The notes under the pieces: generated by a model
Told to the model about the DNA's origin: nothing
The model's database searches: none
The model's input: the letters and a program-made list of their open reading frames with translations, nothing else
Assembly: GCF_000014225.1 (NCBI RefSeq)
Contig: NC_008228.1
Coordinates: forward strand, 3,286,001 to 3,350,000
Length of the DNA stretch: 64,000 nucleotides
Direction: 5' to 3'
From: Paraglaciecola sp. T6c
GTDB lineage: Bacteria; Pseudomonadota; Gammaproteobacteria; Enterobacterales; Alteromonadaceae
Made by a program: the position numbers and the translations under genes
Shown: positions 8,564 through 16,820 of the stretch, piece after piece
Position numbering within the stretch: the stretch's first letter is position 1
Layout: every line of letters begins with the position of its first letter

Positions 8564-8937
8564 GTTGTGTTCCTTTTCAAAAGAAGGGTGAATAAAAGGC
8601 TGAGAAGTACAAACGTCAAAATTGACTCAGTCTAAAAATGAGCCTAGTACATGATGTTAAAAATGCATTAATGGGGAGAAGACTAGAATATGCGTTTTTT
8701 TGATGCGCGTTACCCTTTATCTCGGATCATCATGCAAAGTAGTCTGCTACAGCGTTGCCCCGACAGATAACCAACCCTTAGTCTTTAGTTGAATCTCATT
8801 CAACTCAAATATACGTACAATGGGTGTGTATAATGAAGTAATAGCATTGCTTAGTGTATTTTATTACACAGGTAGTGCAGTTCCAGATAAAGGCAAAGCA
8901 ATTTCACGTATTGTTAAGACAAGGAATATTTAGGTAA
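8564..8937. other. Divergent intergenic region, PhoD-like and diguanylate cyclase genes
   Basis: These 374 bases hold the promoters of the two divergent genes. I see no clear operator, RNA gene or extra reading frame beyond short shadows. Confidence 0.5.
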
Positions 8938-9957
8938 ATGTTTAGACCGAGTTTATGGGCAAACGAGCTGGACTATCGACGAACTGTGCTGAAGGTAGTC
9001 CTGTGCATCATCATTTTCGCGGGCTCAATCTTTGTTGTTAACAATTGGCTCAACGGGTTCAAAGTGTATGCGTTAATTGAATTGGCGGTTGTTTTGTTTT
9101 CTGTAGGGCTACTCGCCATTCACAAGAAAACCCCCAATCTGACGCTTTGGTCGTCCTTGTTTCTATTTACCGTTTATACGGTTATTTTGATTGGTATATT
9201 CACCGTCGCATTTAAAGCGGCCCTTTATACTTGGCTGTTCTTAATCCCAGTCCTTTCTTACCTTCTGCTTGGCATCACCCTAGGCAACGTTTTTACCTGT
9301 GTGTATGTCATTGCTGGCGTGGCTATTCTTTGTAGGGCTCTGTCCTTTGAATCAAGTGAGATACCTCTGATATCGGTGGTGAACATCAGCCTATGTTTAT
9401 CGGCTATTTGGGCCTTGTCTTACACCTATGAATCAAAAAGAGCAGCAATGGTTAAACGATTGCAGCAAATGGCATCGGTGGACCCATTAACAGGTTTAAA
9501 TAACCGGCTGTTGCTCGATTCCAGCTTCGAGATGCTGTGTGAAAGTCTCCCGGAACAACAACAAACAGTGTCAATGTTACTCATTGATTTAGACCACTTT
9601 AAAAAGGTCAACGACGAATACGGCCATGATATTGGTGATAAGGTGCTGATTGAGGTAGCTCGGCTTATCAATGAAACACGCCGCTTAAATGACTGGGCTT
9701 TCCGCCTAGGGGGTGAAGAATTTTGTATGCTTATTCCAGACACCAGCGAGCAGCAGGCTAAAAATATTGCTGAACGTATCCGCTTAATCGTAGAAAAAGA
9801 CATATTGATTAATAGTAAGGACATGAAAATCAGCGTGAGCATTGGCGTTTCACACTGGCCCGAAGATGGTCAGACGTTGAACCAAATTTACAAACTGGCG
9901 GATGAGAGACTATATAAAGCTAAGGAAACAGGTCGTAATAAAGTCATTGCTCACTAA
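8938..9957 (+). CDS. Membrane diguanylate cyclase (GGDEF)
   Basis: The 339-residue protein has about six hydrophobic segments (roughly 17-163), a short coiled linker and a C-terminal GGDEF domain starting near VDPLTGLNNR (181-190). The signature is GGEEF (258-262), a catalytically competent variant. RLND (249-252) lies five residues upstream and forms the I-site RxxD, so product inhibition by c-di-GMP is expected. It should make c-di-GMP from two GTP at the inner membrane. The membrane part resembles no sensor I can name. Nothing links it to the catabolic locus. Confidence 0.9.
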   Translation: MFRPSLWANELDYRRTVLKVVLCIIIFAGSIFVVNNWLNGFKVYALIELAVVLFSVGLLAIHKKTPNLTLWSSLFLFTVYTVILIGIFTVAFKAALYTWLFLIPVLSYLLLGITLGNVFTCVYVIAGVAILCRALSFESSEIPLISVVNISLCLSAIWALSYTYESKRAAMVKRLQQMASVDPLTGLNNRLLLDSSFEMLCESLPEQQQTVSMLLIDLDHFKKVNDEYGHDIGDKVLIEVARLINETRRLNDWAFRLGGEEFCMLIPDTSEQQAKNIAERIRLIVEKDILINSKDMKISVSIGVSHWPEDGQTLNQIYKLADERLYKAKETGRNKVIAH

Positions 9958-10031
9958 GGGCCTACCCTGCTTCTTTCACCAAACCATTTCACAGGTGCAT
10001 CTTGCCAGTGGGTTGCCTTATCATTTTGCAC

Positions 10032-11270
10032 CTACTGTTTACTCGTTCCTCGACTCATTTCAATCAGACGGCTATACGTTCTGCGAAACTCGAAAGTCAA
10101 AGCGCCGTCTAGATACAGCTCATCGAGCGGTACATCACAACTTAGGTAAAGCCTAACATTTTGATCGTAAAGCTCATCGATAAGACTAATAAAGCGCCGC
10201 GCTTTGTCATCATTCTTTGAGTATGACAAGACTCGCTCCCCCGTAACGGTCGCTTGATTATCCCCAACACCATCTTCCGTGCCTCTGGCTTTTATCCAGC
10301 CTCTGACCCTTGCTCCTAAATGAGGAACCTCGCTGATCATCACAGTCTTAAAATGCGATGCAATTTCCATGTAATCGAGCTGAGAGCGCGGCCCTTCGCA
10401 CAGTGCACTAAAATCAAACCAAGCAACATTGCTAGCGGTTTTCATGTTGGTCGCCTTGCGCACGGGAATATCACGATGGCAAATTTCTATCGTGGTGTTC
10501 GTCACTTGTGTGCTATCCACCTCCTGAGTCAACTGAGCAAACACAGCGGGGAAATTCATATTTTCTGAAACGCCAACATACGTGGACAAGCTACCTAAAT
10601 CCGCCTCACTTAGGGAGGTGTCTAAATGATGTAAACGATGATCTTGCTCACCGCAAAGATGCAACATATTGATATGTTGCTGCAATAGTGCGATACAGGG
10701 CAAAAATTTATGTCGCGCTAAGCCATTTTCATATAAGCGTTCGATCGGTATATTCGATGTCGCAACCAGCACCACACCTTCTCTAAATAAGCATTCGAAC
10801 AAGCCTGATAACAGCATGGCATCGCCGATGTCTGATACAAAAAATTCATCGAAACATAATACGCGACGCTCATTACCCAGTTCTTGAGCGAGCGCTTTTG
10901 CTACGCTGACTAGCGGGTTCGGCTGACCGCTGTGCTCATTAAGTGACTGATGTATCCGCGCCATAAAGCGATGAAAATGCAGGCGCAATTTTCCATCTTG
11001 CGGTAAGCAATCGTAAAACAAGTCCATCAGAAACGTCTTACCTCGGCCCACATCTCCCCATAAATAAAGGCCTTTTACCTGTGCAGCCTCGCAAAGGTTT
11101 CGCTCAATAAGTTGATGATAAAGACCATCAAGCGCCTCTATCGCTTCACGCTGGCTAGCGTCTTCAATCAAGGTTTTGCCCAGTTGAGACTGATAAACAC
11201 TAATTGGTGAGAGCGGTGGTGAGAGTGATGGTGAAAGTGACATTGAGCGAAAGCTTTGCCCATCAGGCAT
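10032..11270 (-). CDS. zapE: Cell-division ATPase ZapE (AFG1-like)
   Basis: The protein (412 residues from ATG 11270) is an AAA-type ATPase of the ZapE/AFG1 family. It has Walker A GDVGRGKT (72-79), Walker B VLCFDEF (137-143), and the family segments FHRFMARIHQSL and YSRLIEM near the C-terminus. ZapE associates with the FtsZ ring in Proteobacteria. The first 25 residues are a low-complexity Ser/Pro/Leu run absent from typical ZapE, so ATG 11243 is an alternative start. Housekeeping gene, unrelated to the neighbours. Confidence 0.9.
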   Translation of the reverse strand: MPDGQSFRSMSLSPSLSPPLSPISVYQSQLGKTLIEDASQREAIEALDGLYHQLIERNLCEAAQVKGLYLWGDVGRGKTFLMDLFYDCLPQDGKLRLHFHRFMARIHQSLNEHSGQPNPLVSVAKALAQELGNERRVLCFDEFFVSDIGDAMLLSGLFECLFREGVVLVATSNIPIERLYENGLARHKFLPCIALLQQHINMLHLCGEQDHRLHHLDTSLSEADLGSLSTYVGVSENMNFPAVFAQLTQEVDSTQVTNTTIEICHRDIPVRKATNMKTASNVAWFDFSALCEGPRSQLDYMEIASHFKTVMISEVPHLGARVRGWIKARGTEDGVGDNQATVTGERVLSYSKNDDKARRFISLIDELYDQNVRLYLSCDVPLDELYLDGALTFEFRRTYSRLIEMSRGTSKQ

Positions 11271-11401
11271 GGTTAATGATTCCAGTCTAAAGCGTCAGTA
11301 AAGAAGCACTCTAACGACTTTTAAGCAACTCGCCAAATGAATTTTCATTTGCTTAATGCTCATTACAAAATCTCTGTTAAAAAGTGCATTTCAGAAGAAT
11401 T

Positions 11402-12319
11402 CTATTCCGTCTCTAAGCGTTTGATTTCATCGGCAATCAAGTATGGGTCTTCCATAGGGATGAAATGCGTGTGCCCGGGTAGGTAGTCCTCGATTGCTCC
11501 TGGAATGAGCCCAACTAAACCTTTGTAAGTGGCTGACGGGCGAAAATCAAAAGGTGCGTCGTCTTTTGTGCGTTCTTTTACCCGCAATATTTTTACTGCG
11601 GCGGTGATTGAGGACAAATGCTCAAGCAACAAACCGTTGTCAGAGCTTTGATAAATCGCAGCCTCGCATAAAGGCGGGCAAGCTAACTCACACAATTCAC
11701 TGTCGATTTTATGTTCACCTGTTGGTGTTTTCTTTGATGTACTTTTTGGCACAAGGCCATAGTCGCAATAGTCTCTCAACACTTGAGGATCCCAATCGCT
11801 AAAAGGCGGGCGGCTACTAAAACGCGTAAACATTTCATCTGCGGACACCCATTCGTTGCGCCTTGACGCAATCGGGCTTTTTGCCGGATCGGTTTGTGTT
11901 GGGTCGGGGGAACCTGGGGTAAAAATAACAGGATCTAATAACAAAATACGCTTGAATCTATGAGGCAATTTACATGCGGCCTGCAAAACTACATGTCCGC
12001 CCATCGAGTGACCGCAGGCTGTTATGTCGCTCAAATCTAGGGTTTCGATTAATCCGATAAGATCATCACCAAATAACTGAAAACTATAGGGCGATGCAGC
12101 GTTTTCACTTAACCCATGACAGCGCAAATCAACCGCGTAAACGTGCCGATTACCTAGTGCCTTAATGATTTTGTCCCACACTCGAGCATGAAACCCCGCG
12201 GCGTGAACCAGTAGCAATGGCGGGCCGATACCTTCCCACTCATAAACATTCAAAGCGATGCTATTTATCTTGCCAGCGTGCACTTCAATAGTGTGTCTTT
12301 TGGGGCCTTGTGACGACAT
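11402..12319 (-). CDS. Alpha/beta-fold hydrolase
   Basis: This 305-residue cytoplasmic protein has the alpha/beta hydrolase layout: LLLVHAAGFHARVWD with the oxyanion loop near 36-49, the nucleophile elbow GHSMGG (Ser 105) and a late histidine in PGHTHFIPME. The family hydrolyses esters, lactones, amides or C-C bonds; the substrate cannot be read from sequence. It is followed (in its own direction) by ZapE and preceded 98 bases upstream by a thioesterase on the same strand, so the pair may be co-transcribed and serve CoA-ester metabolism. Confidence 0.85.
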   Translation of the reverse strand: MSSQGPKRHTIEVHAGKINSIALNVYEWEGIGPPLLLVHAAGFHARVWDKIIKALGNRHVYAVDLRCHGLSENAASPYSFQLFGDDLIGLIETLDLSDITACGHSMGGHVVLQAACKLPHRFKRILLLDPVIFTPGSPDPTQTDPAKSPIASRRNEWVSADEMFTRFSSRPPFSDWDPQVLRDYCDYGLVPKSTSKKTPTGEHKIDSELCELACPPLCEAAIYQSSDNGLLLEHLSSITAAVKILRVKERTKDDAPFDFRPSATYKGLVGLIPGAIEDYLPGHTHFIPMEDPYLIADEIKRLETE

Positions 12320-12417
12320 TTACTGTTCCAAATTTACGTTAATCTATAAAGCGCTGCAGTGAAAGCGAACCCATGAACACATTAAACCCTCAATACGCCT
12401 AGCCATTTACACTAATA

Positions 12418-12855
12418 TTATTTAGCGACTCTTGATAGCTTGGCTACTGAACTCGCCGTAGCCGTGAGTACGTCGTTTTCATTATAAATATGCCCTTCGA
12501 CAAAGGCCACTTTATAGCCTTTTCTGACTGCCCAACCTTCGACCCGCAGTTTTCCTGCACGCGTTGGCTCCAGATAGGTGGTTTTGATCTCCAACGACGA
12601 AATATTGATAATATCTTTATTAAGTGCCATCACCGCATGACTCATCGCTGTATCAAGCATGGCCGTAACAAAACCGCCCTGTACAACGTCTATTGAGTGG
12701 CAATAATCTTTCCCAATATTAAATTCAAATCGGCAAGCGTCTTTTTCAACATCAAAATCAACCAGCTTCCCACCCAATAGACTTATGAACTTAGGGGCAT
12801 GCTGGTTTATCTTTTCAATGGCTTGTTCTTTACTTGGCATAATATTACTCGTCAT
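12418..12855 (-). CDS. PaaI-type hotdog acyl-CoA thioesterase
   Basis: The 145-residue protein is a single hotdog domain of the PaaI/YbgC-like type, with the segment VVQGGFVTAMLDTAMSHAV that carries the family's G-G and Asp, and a C-terminal AEGxIYN-type strand (VEGHIYNENDVL). Such enzymes hydrolyse acyl-CoA thioesters and recycle CoA from dead-end intermediates. ATG 12840 is a possible alternative start. It precedes the alpha/beta hydrolase gene. A second PaaI-like gene is at 55.9-56.3 kb. Confidence 0.8.
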   Translation of the reverse strand: MTSNIMPSKEQAIEKINQHAPKFISLLGGKLVDFDVEKDACRFEFNIGKDYCHSIDVVQGGFVTAMLDTAMSHAVMALNKDIINISSLEIKTTYLEPTRAGKLRVEGWAVRKGYKVAFVEGHIYNENDVLTATASSVAKLSRVAK

Positions 12856-13331
12856 AAAATAGCTACCTGTGTTTCATTTGATAAGTGGATGTGTCACCTA
12901 ATGCGCAAGAGCGATTATTATCGAAACAGTAGATCATGGATAATTTCATCTGATGATGAGTGTTTATAACGTAACGAATCTCACTCAATAGACTTTGCGT
13001 TGACCTTTTTTTGAAAGCTGGTTTTGTGATAAACGCTAACTATGGATTAGTATAAATTTCAATCGTTCGTTTGCCGTTCCCAAGGCGGATATACTGTGGC
13101 TTTATAGAAAGGTGAGGCTTTACTACCTCTTCTCATCTTGGCCGTTTGGCGCGTTGTAATGTGTTTACGTTTTCATTACGCCATTAATACGCTGATGTAT
13201 GCCAATCTCGGGTTGAAGCGGTAAAGAGAACGTTATTTTACAACCTATCGAATTTTTGTCGCTTTATTAAACGGTTCAATCACGGTTATTTAGATTGCTA
13301 AATACCCCCTAATGTAAATATCGAGAATAAT
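12856..13331. other. Divergent intergenic region
   Basis: These 476 bases separate the thioesterase gene and the flavin oxidoreductase gene. Several AT-rich promoter-like stretches are present. I found no strong palindrome, terminator or gene. Confidence 0.5.
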
Positions 13332-14297
13332 GTGTCTATACCAAAAATCATGCAAGGCCGACTCTCCCTACCGGTGGTGGGTGCGCCACTATTTATAATT
13401 TCAGGGCCAGAACTCGTGATCAGCCAATGTAAGGCGGGTGTTGTAGGTTCATTCCCTGCTCTAAACGCGCGCCCTGCAGAAATGTTAGATACTTGGCTGA
13501 CCAGAATCAACTCTGAGCTAGATGCTTATAATCAAGCGAATCCCGACTGCCCAGCCGCCCCTTACGCAGTCAATCAGATAGTGCACAGCTCAAACGATCG
13601 ATTAATGCACGACGTAGAAATATGCGTAAAGCACAAAGTGCCCATCGTCATCACCTCACTAGGGGCCAGACCAGAGGTATTTGACGCTATTCATTCTTAT
13701 GGTGGTATATGTTTGCACGATGTGATTGACAATCGCTTTGCCAAAAAGGCAATTGAAAAAGGTGCCGACGGGCTTATCTGCGTGGCAGCCGGTGCAGGCG
13801 GTCATGCAGGGACACTTTCCCCGATGGCGTTTATTCAAGAAGTAAGAGAATGGTTCGATGGACCCGTTTTGCTGTCAGGCGCTATTTCGACGGGCCAAAA
13901 CGTATTAGCCGCGCAAGCCATGGGCGCTGATCTGGCCTATATCGGCTCAGCTTTTATCGCGACTAAAGAAGCCAATGCAGACCAAGCTTATAAGCAAGCT
14001 TTGGTTGACTACGCAGCAGGCGATATCGTGTATACGAATTTATTTACCGGTGTTCATGGTAATTACTTAAAGCCATCTATTGTGGCTGCAGGTATGGATC
14101 CGGATAATTTACCTCAAAGCGATCCTTTGAAGATGGACTTTGGCTCAGGCAGTAGTTCAAAAGCGAAAGCATGGAAAGATATTTGGGGCTGTGGCCAGGG
14201 CATTAACGCGATCAAACAAGTTCAATCTACTCAAGATTTTGTCAGTAAACTAACGTCTGAATACGAAGCAGCGAAAAAAAGGCTGCTAGCCCTATAG
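13332..14297 (+). CDS. NAD(P)H-dependent flavin oxidoreductase, nitronate monooxygenase class
   Basis: The start is GTG, because the overlapping ATG is out of frame and the family's N-terminus (IMQGRLSLPVVGAPLFIISG) begins here. The 321-residue TIM-barrel protein has the FMN-binding loops of the 2-nitropropane dioxygenase/nitronate monooxygenase family, including GAGGHAG (154-160) with the usual histidine, LLSGAISTGQN and GADLAYIGSAFIAT. Many members are quinone reductases or enoyl reductases rather than true nitronate oxidases. A reductive step on an unsaturated intermediate fits the surrounding catabolic genes but is inference. It converges on the EthD-like gene. Confidence 0.85.
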   Translation: MSIPKIMQGRLSLPVVGAPLFIISGPELVISQCKAGVVGSFPALNARPAEMLDTWLTRINSELDAYNQANPDCPAAPYAVNQIVHSSNDRLMHDVEICVKHKVPIVITSLGARPEVFDAIHSYGGICLHDVIDNRFAKKAIEKGADGLICVAAGAGGHAGTLSPMAFIQEVREWFDGPVLLSGAISTGQNVLAAQAMGADLAYIGSAFIATKEANADQAYKQALVDYAAGDIVYTNLFTGVHGNYLKPSIVAAGMDPDNLPQSDPLKMDFGSGSSSKAKAWKDIWGCGQGINAIKQVQSTQDFVSKLTSEYEAAKKRLLAL

Positions 14298-14336
14298 AAC
14301 GCAGGGCTAACTAGCTGGCTAACGCAAACGCTATGT

Positions 14337-14648
14337 TTATTGCGCTATATCGCTGATTTGAACGGTTGGCTGGGTATTGGTGAAGTTAACCAAATCAGCC
14401 AAAATCACCTCTTGATGTGGCCCGAACGCCTGCTGGAATGATTCAACTGATTCGAAAACCAAGTGCCCCATGGCAATATACGCAGGTGCTTCGCCGGGAG
14501 CACCACCCCCAAGCCCTAAATCAGCATGGGCCGACACCAGGGCATCACCGACTAGCTCAGCAACCAGCGGCAAATGCGTAGCGCGGTAATAATCCATATC
14601 GAAGGTAGCACTTTCACTGTTTGGGTATAACACACTGACTTTAATCAT
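14337..14648 (-). CDS. EthD-family small protein
   Basis: The 103-residue protein starts IKVSVLYPNSESATFDMDYY and contains an RATHLPLV segment: the ferredoxin-like dimeric alpha-beta barrel of the EthD / methylmuconolactone isomerase type, with the conserved histidine after the tyrosines. AGGA eight bases upstream supports the start. Members act in degradation clusters as isomerases or accessory proteins of oxygenases. A second EthD-like protein heads the operon at 27.7 kb. Specific activity unknown. Confidence 0.8.
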   Translation of the reverse strand: MIKVSVLYPNSESATFDMDYYRATHLPLVAELVGDALVSAHADLGLGGGAPGEAPAYIAMGHLVFESVESFQQAFGPHQEVILADLVNFTNTQPTVQISDIAQ

Positions 14649-14837
14649 TAAATTTATCCTACTAAGATGATATTGAGTATTGGTGCTTTAGCGAAAGTAG
14701 CGGTCTATGCACCAACGTGAGCAACTGTTCAAGTATGTATTAGGCTCTAAGCCCTTGCCAGTATTTTATAGTTTCATACACGTTTAGTAACGTATTTGGC
14801 TCCCCCCGCTTCACACTTGCAACGTGATAACAGCGAG

Positions 14838-14888
14838 CTCTTTACATCGCCCGGCTCTTTACATCGCCCGGCCCTTTACATCGCCCGG
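14838..14888. repeat. Three 17-bp tandem copies over the 3' end of the MliC-like gene
   Basis: CTCTTTACATCGCCCGG occurs at 14838-14854 and 14855-14871, and CCCTTTACATCGCCCGG at 14872-14888. The last copy contains the stop codon of the neighbouring gene, so the 3' end was duplicated twice downstream without changing the protein. Confidence 0.9.
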
Positions 14889-15226
14889 CAGTTAATCGCT
14901 GCCATACGACCGATGTGCACGGTTAAATCGTCACCTTTGCCCCGAATACTGTTAGGCCCATTCGTATACGAAAAACCTGATGCGCTTGGTTCCTGAGTCA
15001 ACTCTATCTCGTCGTTGTTACGCGTCATAACGGCTCGATCACTGTCGTTGTAAAAACGCACCGTCACAGGGGCGTTTCCATCACATTCAAATATCACCCG
15101 GGTATATTGCTCGGCCTCTTCAGCCTCTACACGTTTTTTATCTTCTAGATTAGCTTCTGGGCTACATGCTTGTAAGCCAAGTATTAATAATGGCATGAGT
15201 AGCACCGTTTTCATTTTAGCTTGCAT
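14876..15226 (-). CDS. MliC-family lipoprotein (lysozyme-inhibitor fold)
   Basis: ATG 15226 is preceded by GGGAG six bases away and gives 116 residues with a lipoprotein signal (LILGLQAC). The rest matches the MliC/PliC beta-barrel: YTRVIFECDG, VTVRFYNDSDRAVM, SASGFSYTNGPN, the K-G-D strand and a final Cys pairing with the first. MliC proteins bind c-type lysozyme at the outer membrane; many environmental members have unknown partners. It follows the amine-oxidase gene by 57 bases and may be co-transcribed. An upstream in-frame start would precede the lipobox awkwardly and was rejected. Confidence 0.75.
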   Translation of the reverse strand: MQAKMKTVLLMPLLILGLQACSPEANLEDKKRVEAEEAEQYTRVIFECDGNAPVTVRFYNDSDRAVMTRNNDEIELTQEPSASGFSYTNGPNSIRGKGDDLTVHIGRMAAINCRAM

Positions 15227-15283
15227 ACTGGTTCTCCCTAAATAGTCGATAGAGCATCGGCACCGTTTCACGATAAAGAACAT

Positions 15284-16693
15284 TTAAAGTCGTTCGCTGA
15301 CTTCTTGTGCCGCTCGCAAACCCGATACTATCGCAGACTCCATACCAGAGTACATAAACTCAGTGTGCTCACCGGCGAAATGCAACTTACCCTCAATGGT
15401 TGCCATATGAGGAACAAGTGTTTGCACTTGCCCAGGGGCGAACTGGATATAAGCTCCCCTTGAGAAGCGCTCGTTTGCCCAAGACTGATGGTGCACCACC
15501 TCGATTTTCCCTTTAAGCCCAGGGTAAAAGGTGTTGAGTGCCCCCTTAACAACATTAATGGCCTCAATCGCTGGTAGCTTGTCCAAGGCCTTTGCTTGTG
15601 GGCCATTTATCCAGCTTGTTAAGTAGGTTAGAGAACCACTCTCATCGACTTGACTAAATACGCGCCCCAAAGTGTTGTCCGTCCATAAATTAGTCGCTTC
15701 TAGCATGGACACATCCGCCTGCTTATTAACAGCGAAATGCACTTGTGTTACAGGCGTATAAACGGCTTCATTTATAGCACGACGTTTGTGGGTGCTTATA
15801 TCGCAGTGAAGGGCCACCTCCTTTAACGCAGAAAATGGGCTGGTGATGATACAGCGTTTAGCTGAATATTCGCTGCCATCTTCACAACGCACCTTGACTG
15901 TGTCTGTGCCTTCTATGATATGGCTTACCACCTTATCAGTACGAACAACATCTCCCACGCTATCAGCGAGTGCTTGAGTGAAGCGGCTATTGCCCCCTTG
16001 GATTTTCTGCGCGCCTCTTGCGCCTACTCGCGCTAAGCTCAAACGATAAAAGGCATCGGCGGCAGATAATTGTTGCAGGCTCGAGGCATTTACATTCGCC
16101 TTTATCAGGCGTAGCGCTTCTACTGATAAGTGTTGCTGTTGAAAATACTCCTCAAGTGAAATGTCTAAGGGCGCGTATTTCCCTAACGTCCAGTCAGACG
16201 GTAACGCGTACTTTGGCCCCTGCCCCAACGCTTTATAATACAAGCTTGAAGGTAAGGTTTTTTTGTCATCGCCGAGGAGCTTATTTTGCGGATGGGTAGG
16301 CCATTCAGCTGCGCTAATGCGCTGGCCATTTATCACAAAGGTATTTTGTTTGGCATAATTCCCCAAAGACACCAACGGCAAACCTAGCTGCTGGGCATAC
16401 GTGCGCATCATGCCGTACCCTTGACCAATTTGAAGCCCCCCTGCTTCCGCGTTTATGCCATGAGTATTAACCGTAAGTATGCGCCCGCCAACTCGCGCGC
16501 GCGCTTCTAAAACCAGCACATTATAACCTTGCTCTTTTAAATAACGCGCACCGGTAAGCCCAGCCAATCCTGCACCAATAACAATGACATCAACATGACT
16601 GTCACTTGCGGCCCAAAGCGGCGCAGCTATTCCACCAGCCCCAAGTACTAATGAACTAGCGGCTAAGCCCTTAATAACGTGCCTGCGTTGCAT
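15284..16693 (-). CDS. Tat-exported FAD flavin monoamine-oxidase-like protein
   Basis: ATG 16693 has GAGG six bases upstream and gives 469 residues; the longer frame starts at a TTG. The N-terminus carries a twin-arginine signal ([10 protein letters not shown], residues 3-12), so the folded flavoprotein should go to the periplasm. The FAD-binding [12 protein letters not shown] (38-49) and [10 protein letters not shown] follow, and the C-terminal [19 protein letters not shown] is the second FAD motif of the monoamine oxidase/polyamine oxidase family. Such enzymes oxidise amines, amino acids or C-C/C-N bonds of ring compounds. It lies just downstream of TBDR 2, consistent with periplasmic oxidation of the imported ligand. 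Confidence 0.88.
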   Translation of the reverse strand: MQRRHVIKGLAASSLVLGAGGIAAPLWAASDSHVDVIVIGAGLAGLTGARYLKEQGYNVLVLEARARVGGRILTVNTHGINAEAGGLQIGQGYGMMRTYAQQLGLPLVSLGNYAKQNTFVINGQRISAAEWPTHPQNKLLGDDKKTLPSSLYYKALGQGPKYALPSDWTLGKYAPLDISLEEYFQQQHLSVEALRLIKANVNASSLQQLSAADAFYRLSLARVGARGAQKIQGGNSRFTQALADSVGDVVRTDKVVSHIIEGTDTVKVRCEDGSEYSAKRCIITSPFSALKEVALHCDISTHKRRAINEAVYTPVTQVHFAVNKQADVSMLEATNLWTDNTLGRVFSQVDESGSLTYLTSWINGPQAKALDKLPAIEAINVVKGALNTFYPGLKGKIEVVHHQSWANERFSRGAYIQFAPGQVQTLVPHMATIEGKLHFAGEHTEFMYSGMESAIVSGLRAAQEVSERL

Positions 16694-16737
16694 AAGGTAC
16701 CTCAATTGCTATTAACACCAAATTGGTTTTAGCCAAT

Positions 16738-16763
16738 AAAAAAGCGAGATAACTCGCTTTTTT
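16738..16763. terminator. Terminator after TBDR 2
   Basis: AAAAAAGCGAG and CTCGCTTTTTT form a stem with A and T runs on either side. It lies between the TBDR 2 stop and the FAD oxidase start, so the oxidase may depend on read-through or its own promoter. Confidence 0.8.
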
Positions 16764-16820
16764 ATAAGTTGATAACGACGCGAAACGTTAGCGCATCACC
16801 CTCTGTATTTGAGCATCAAA

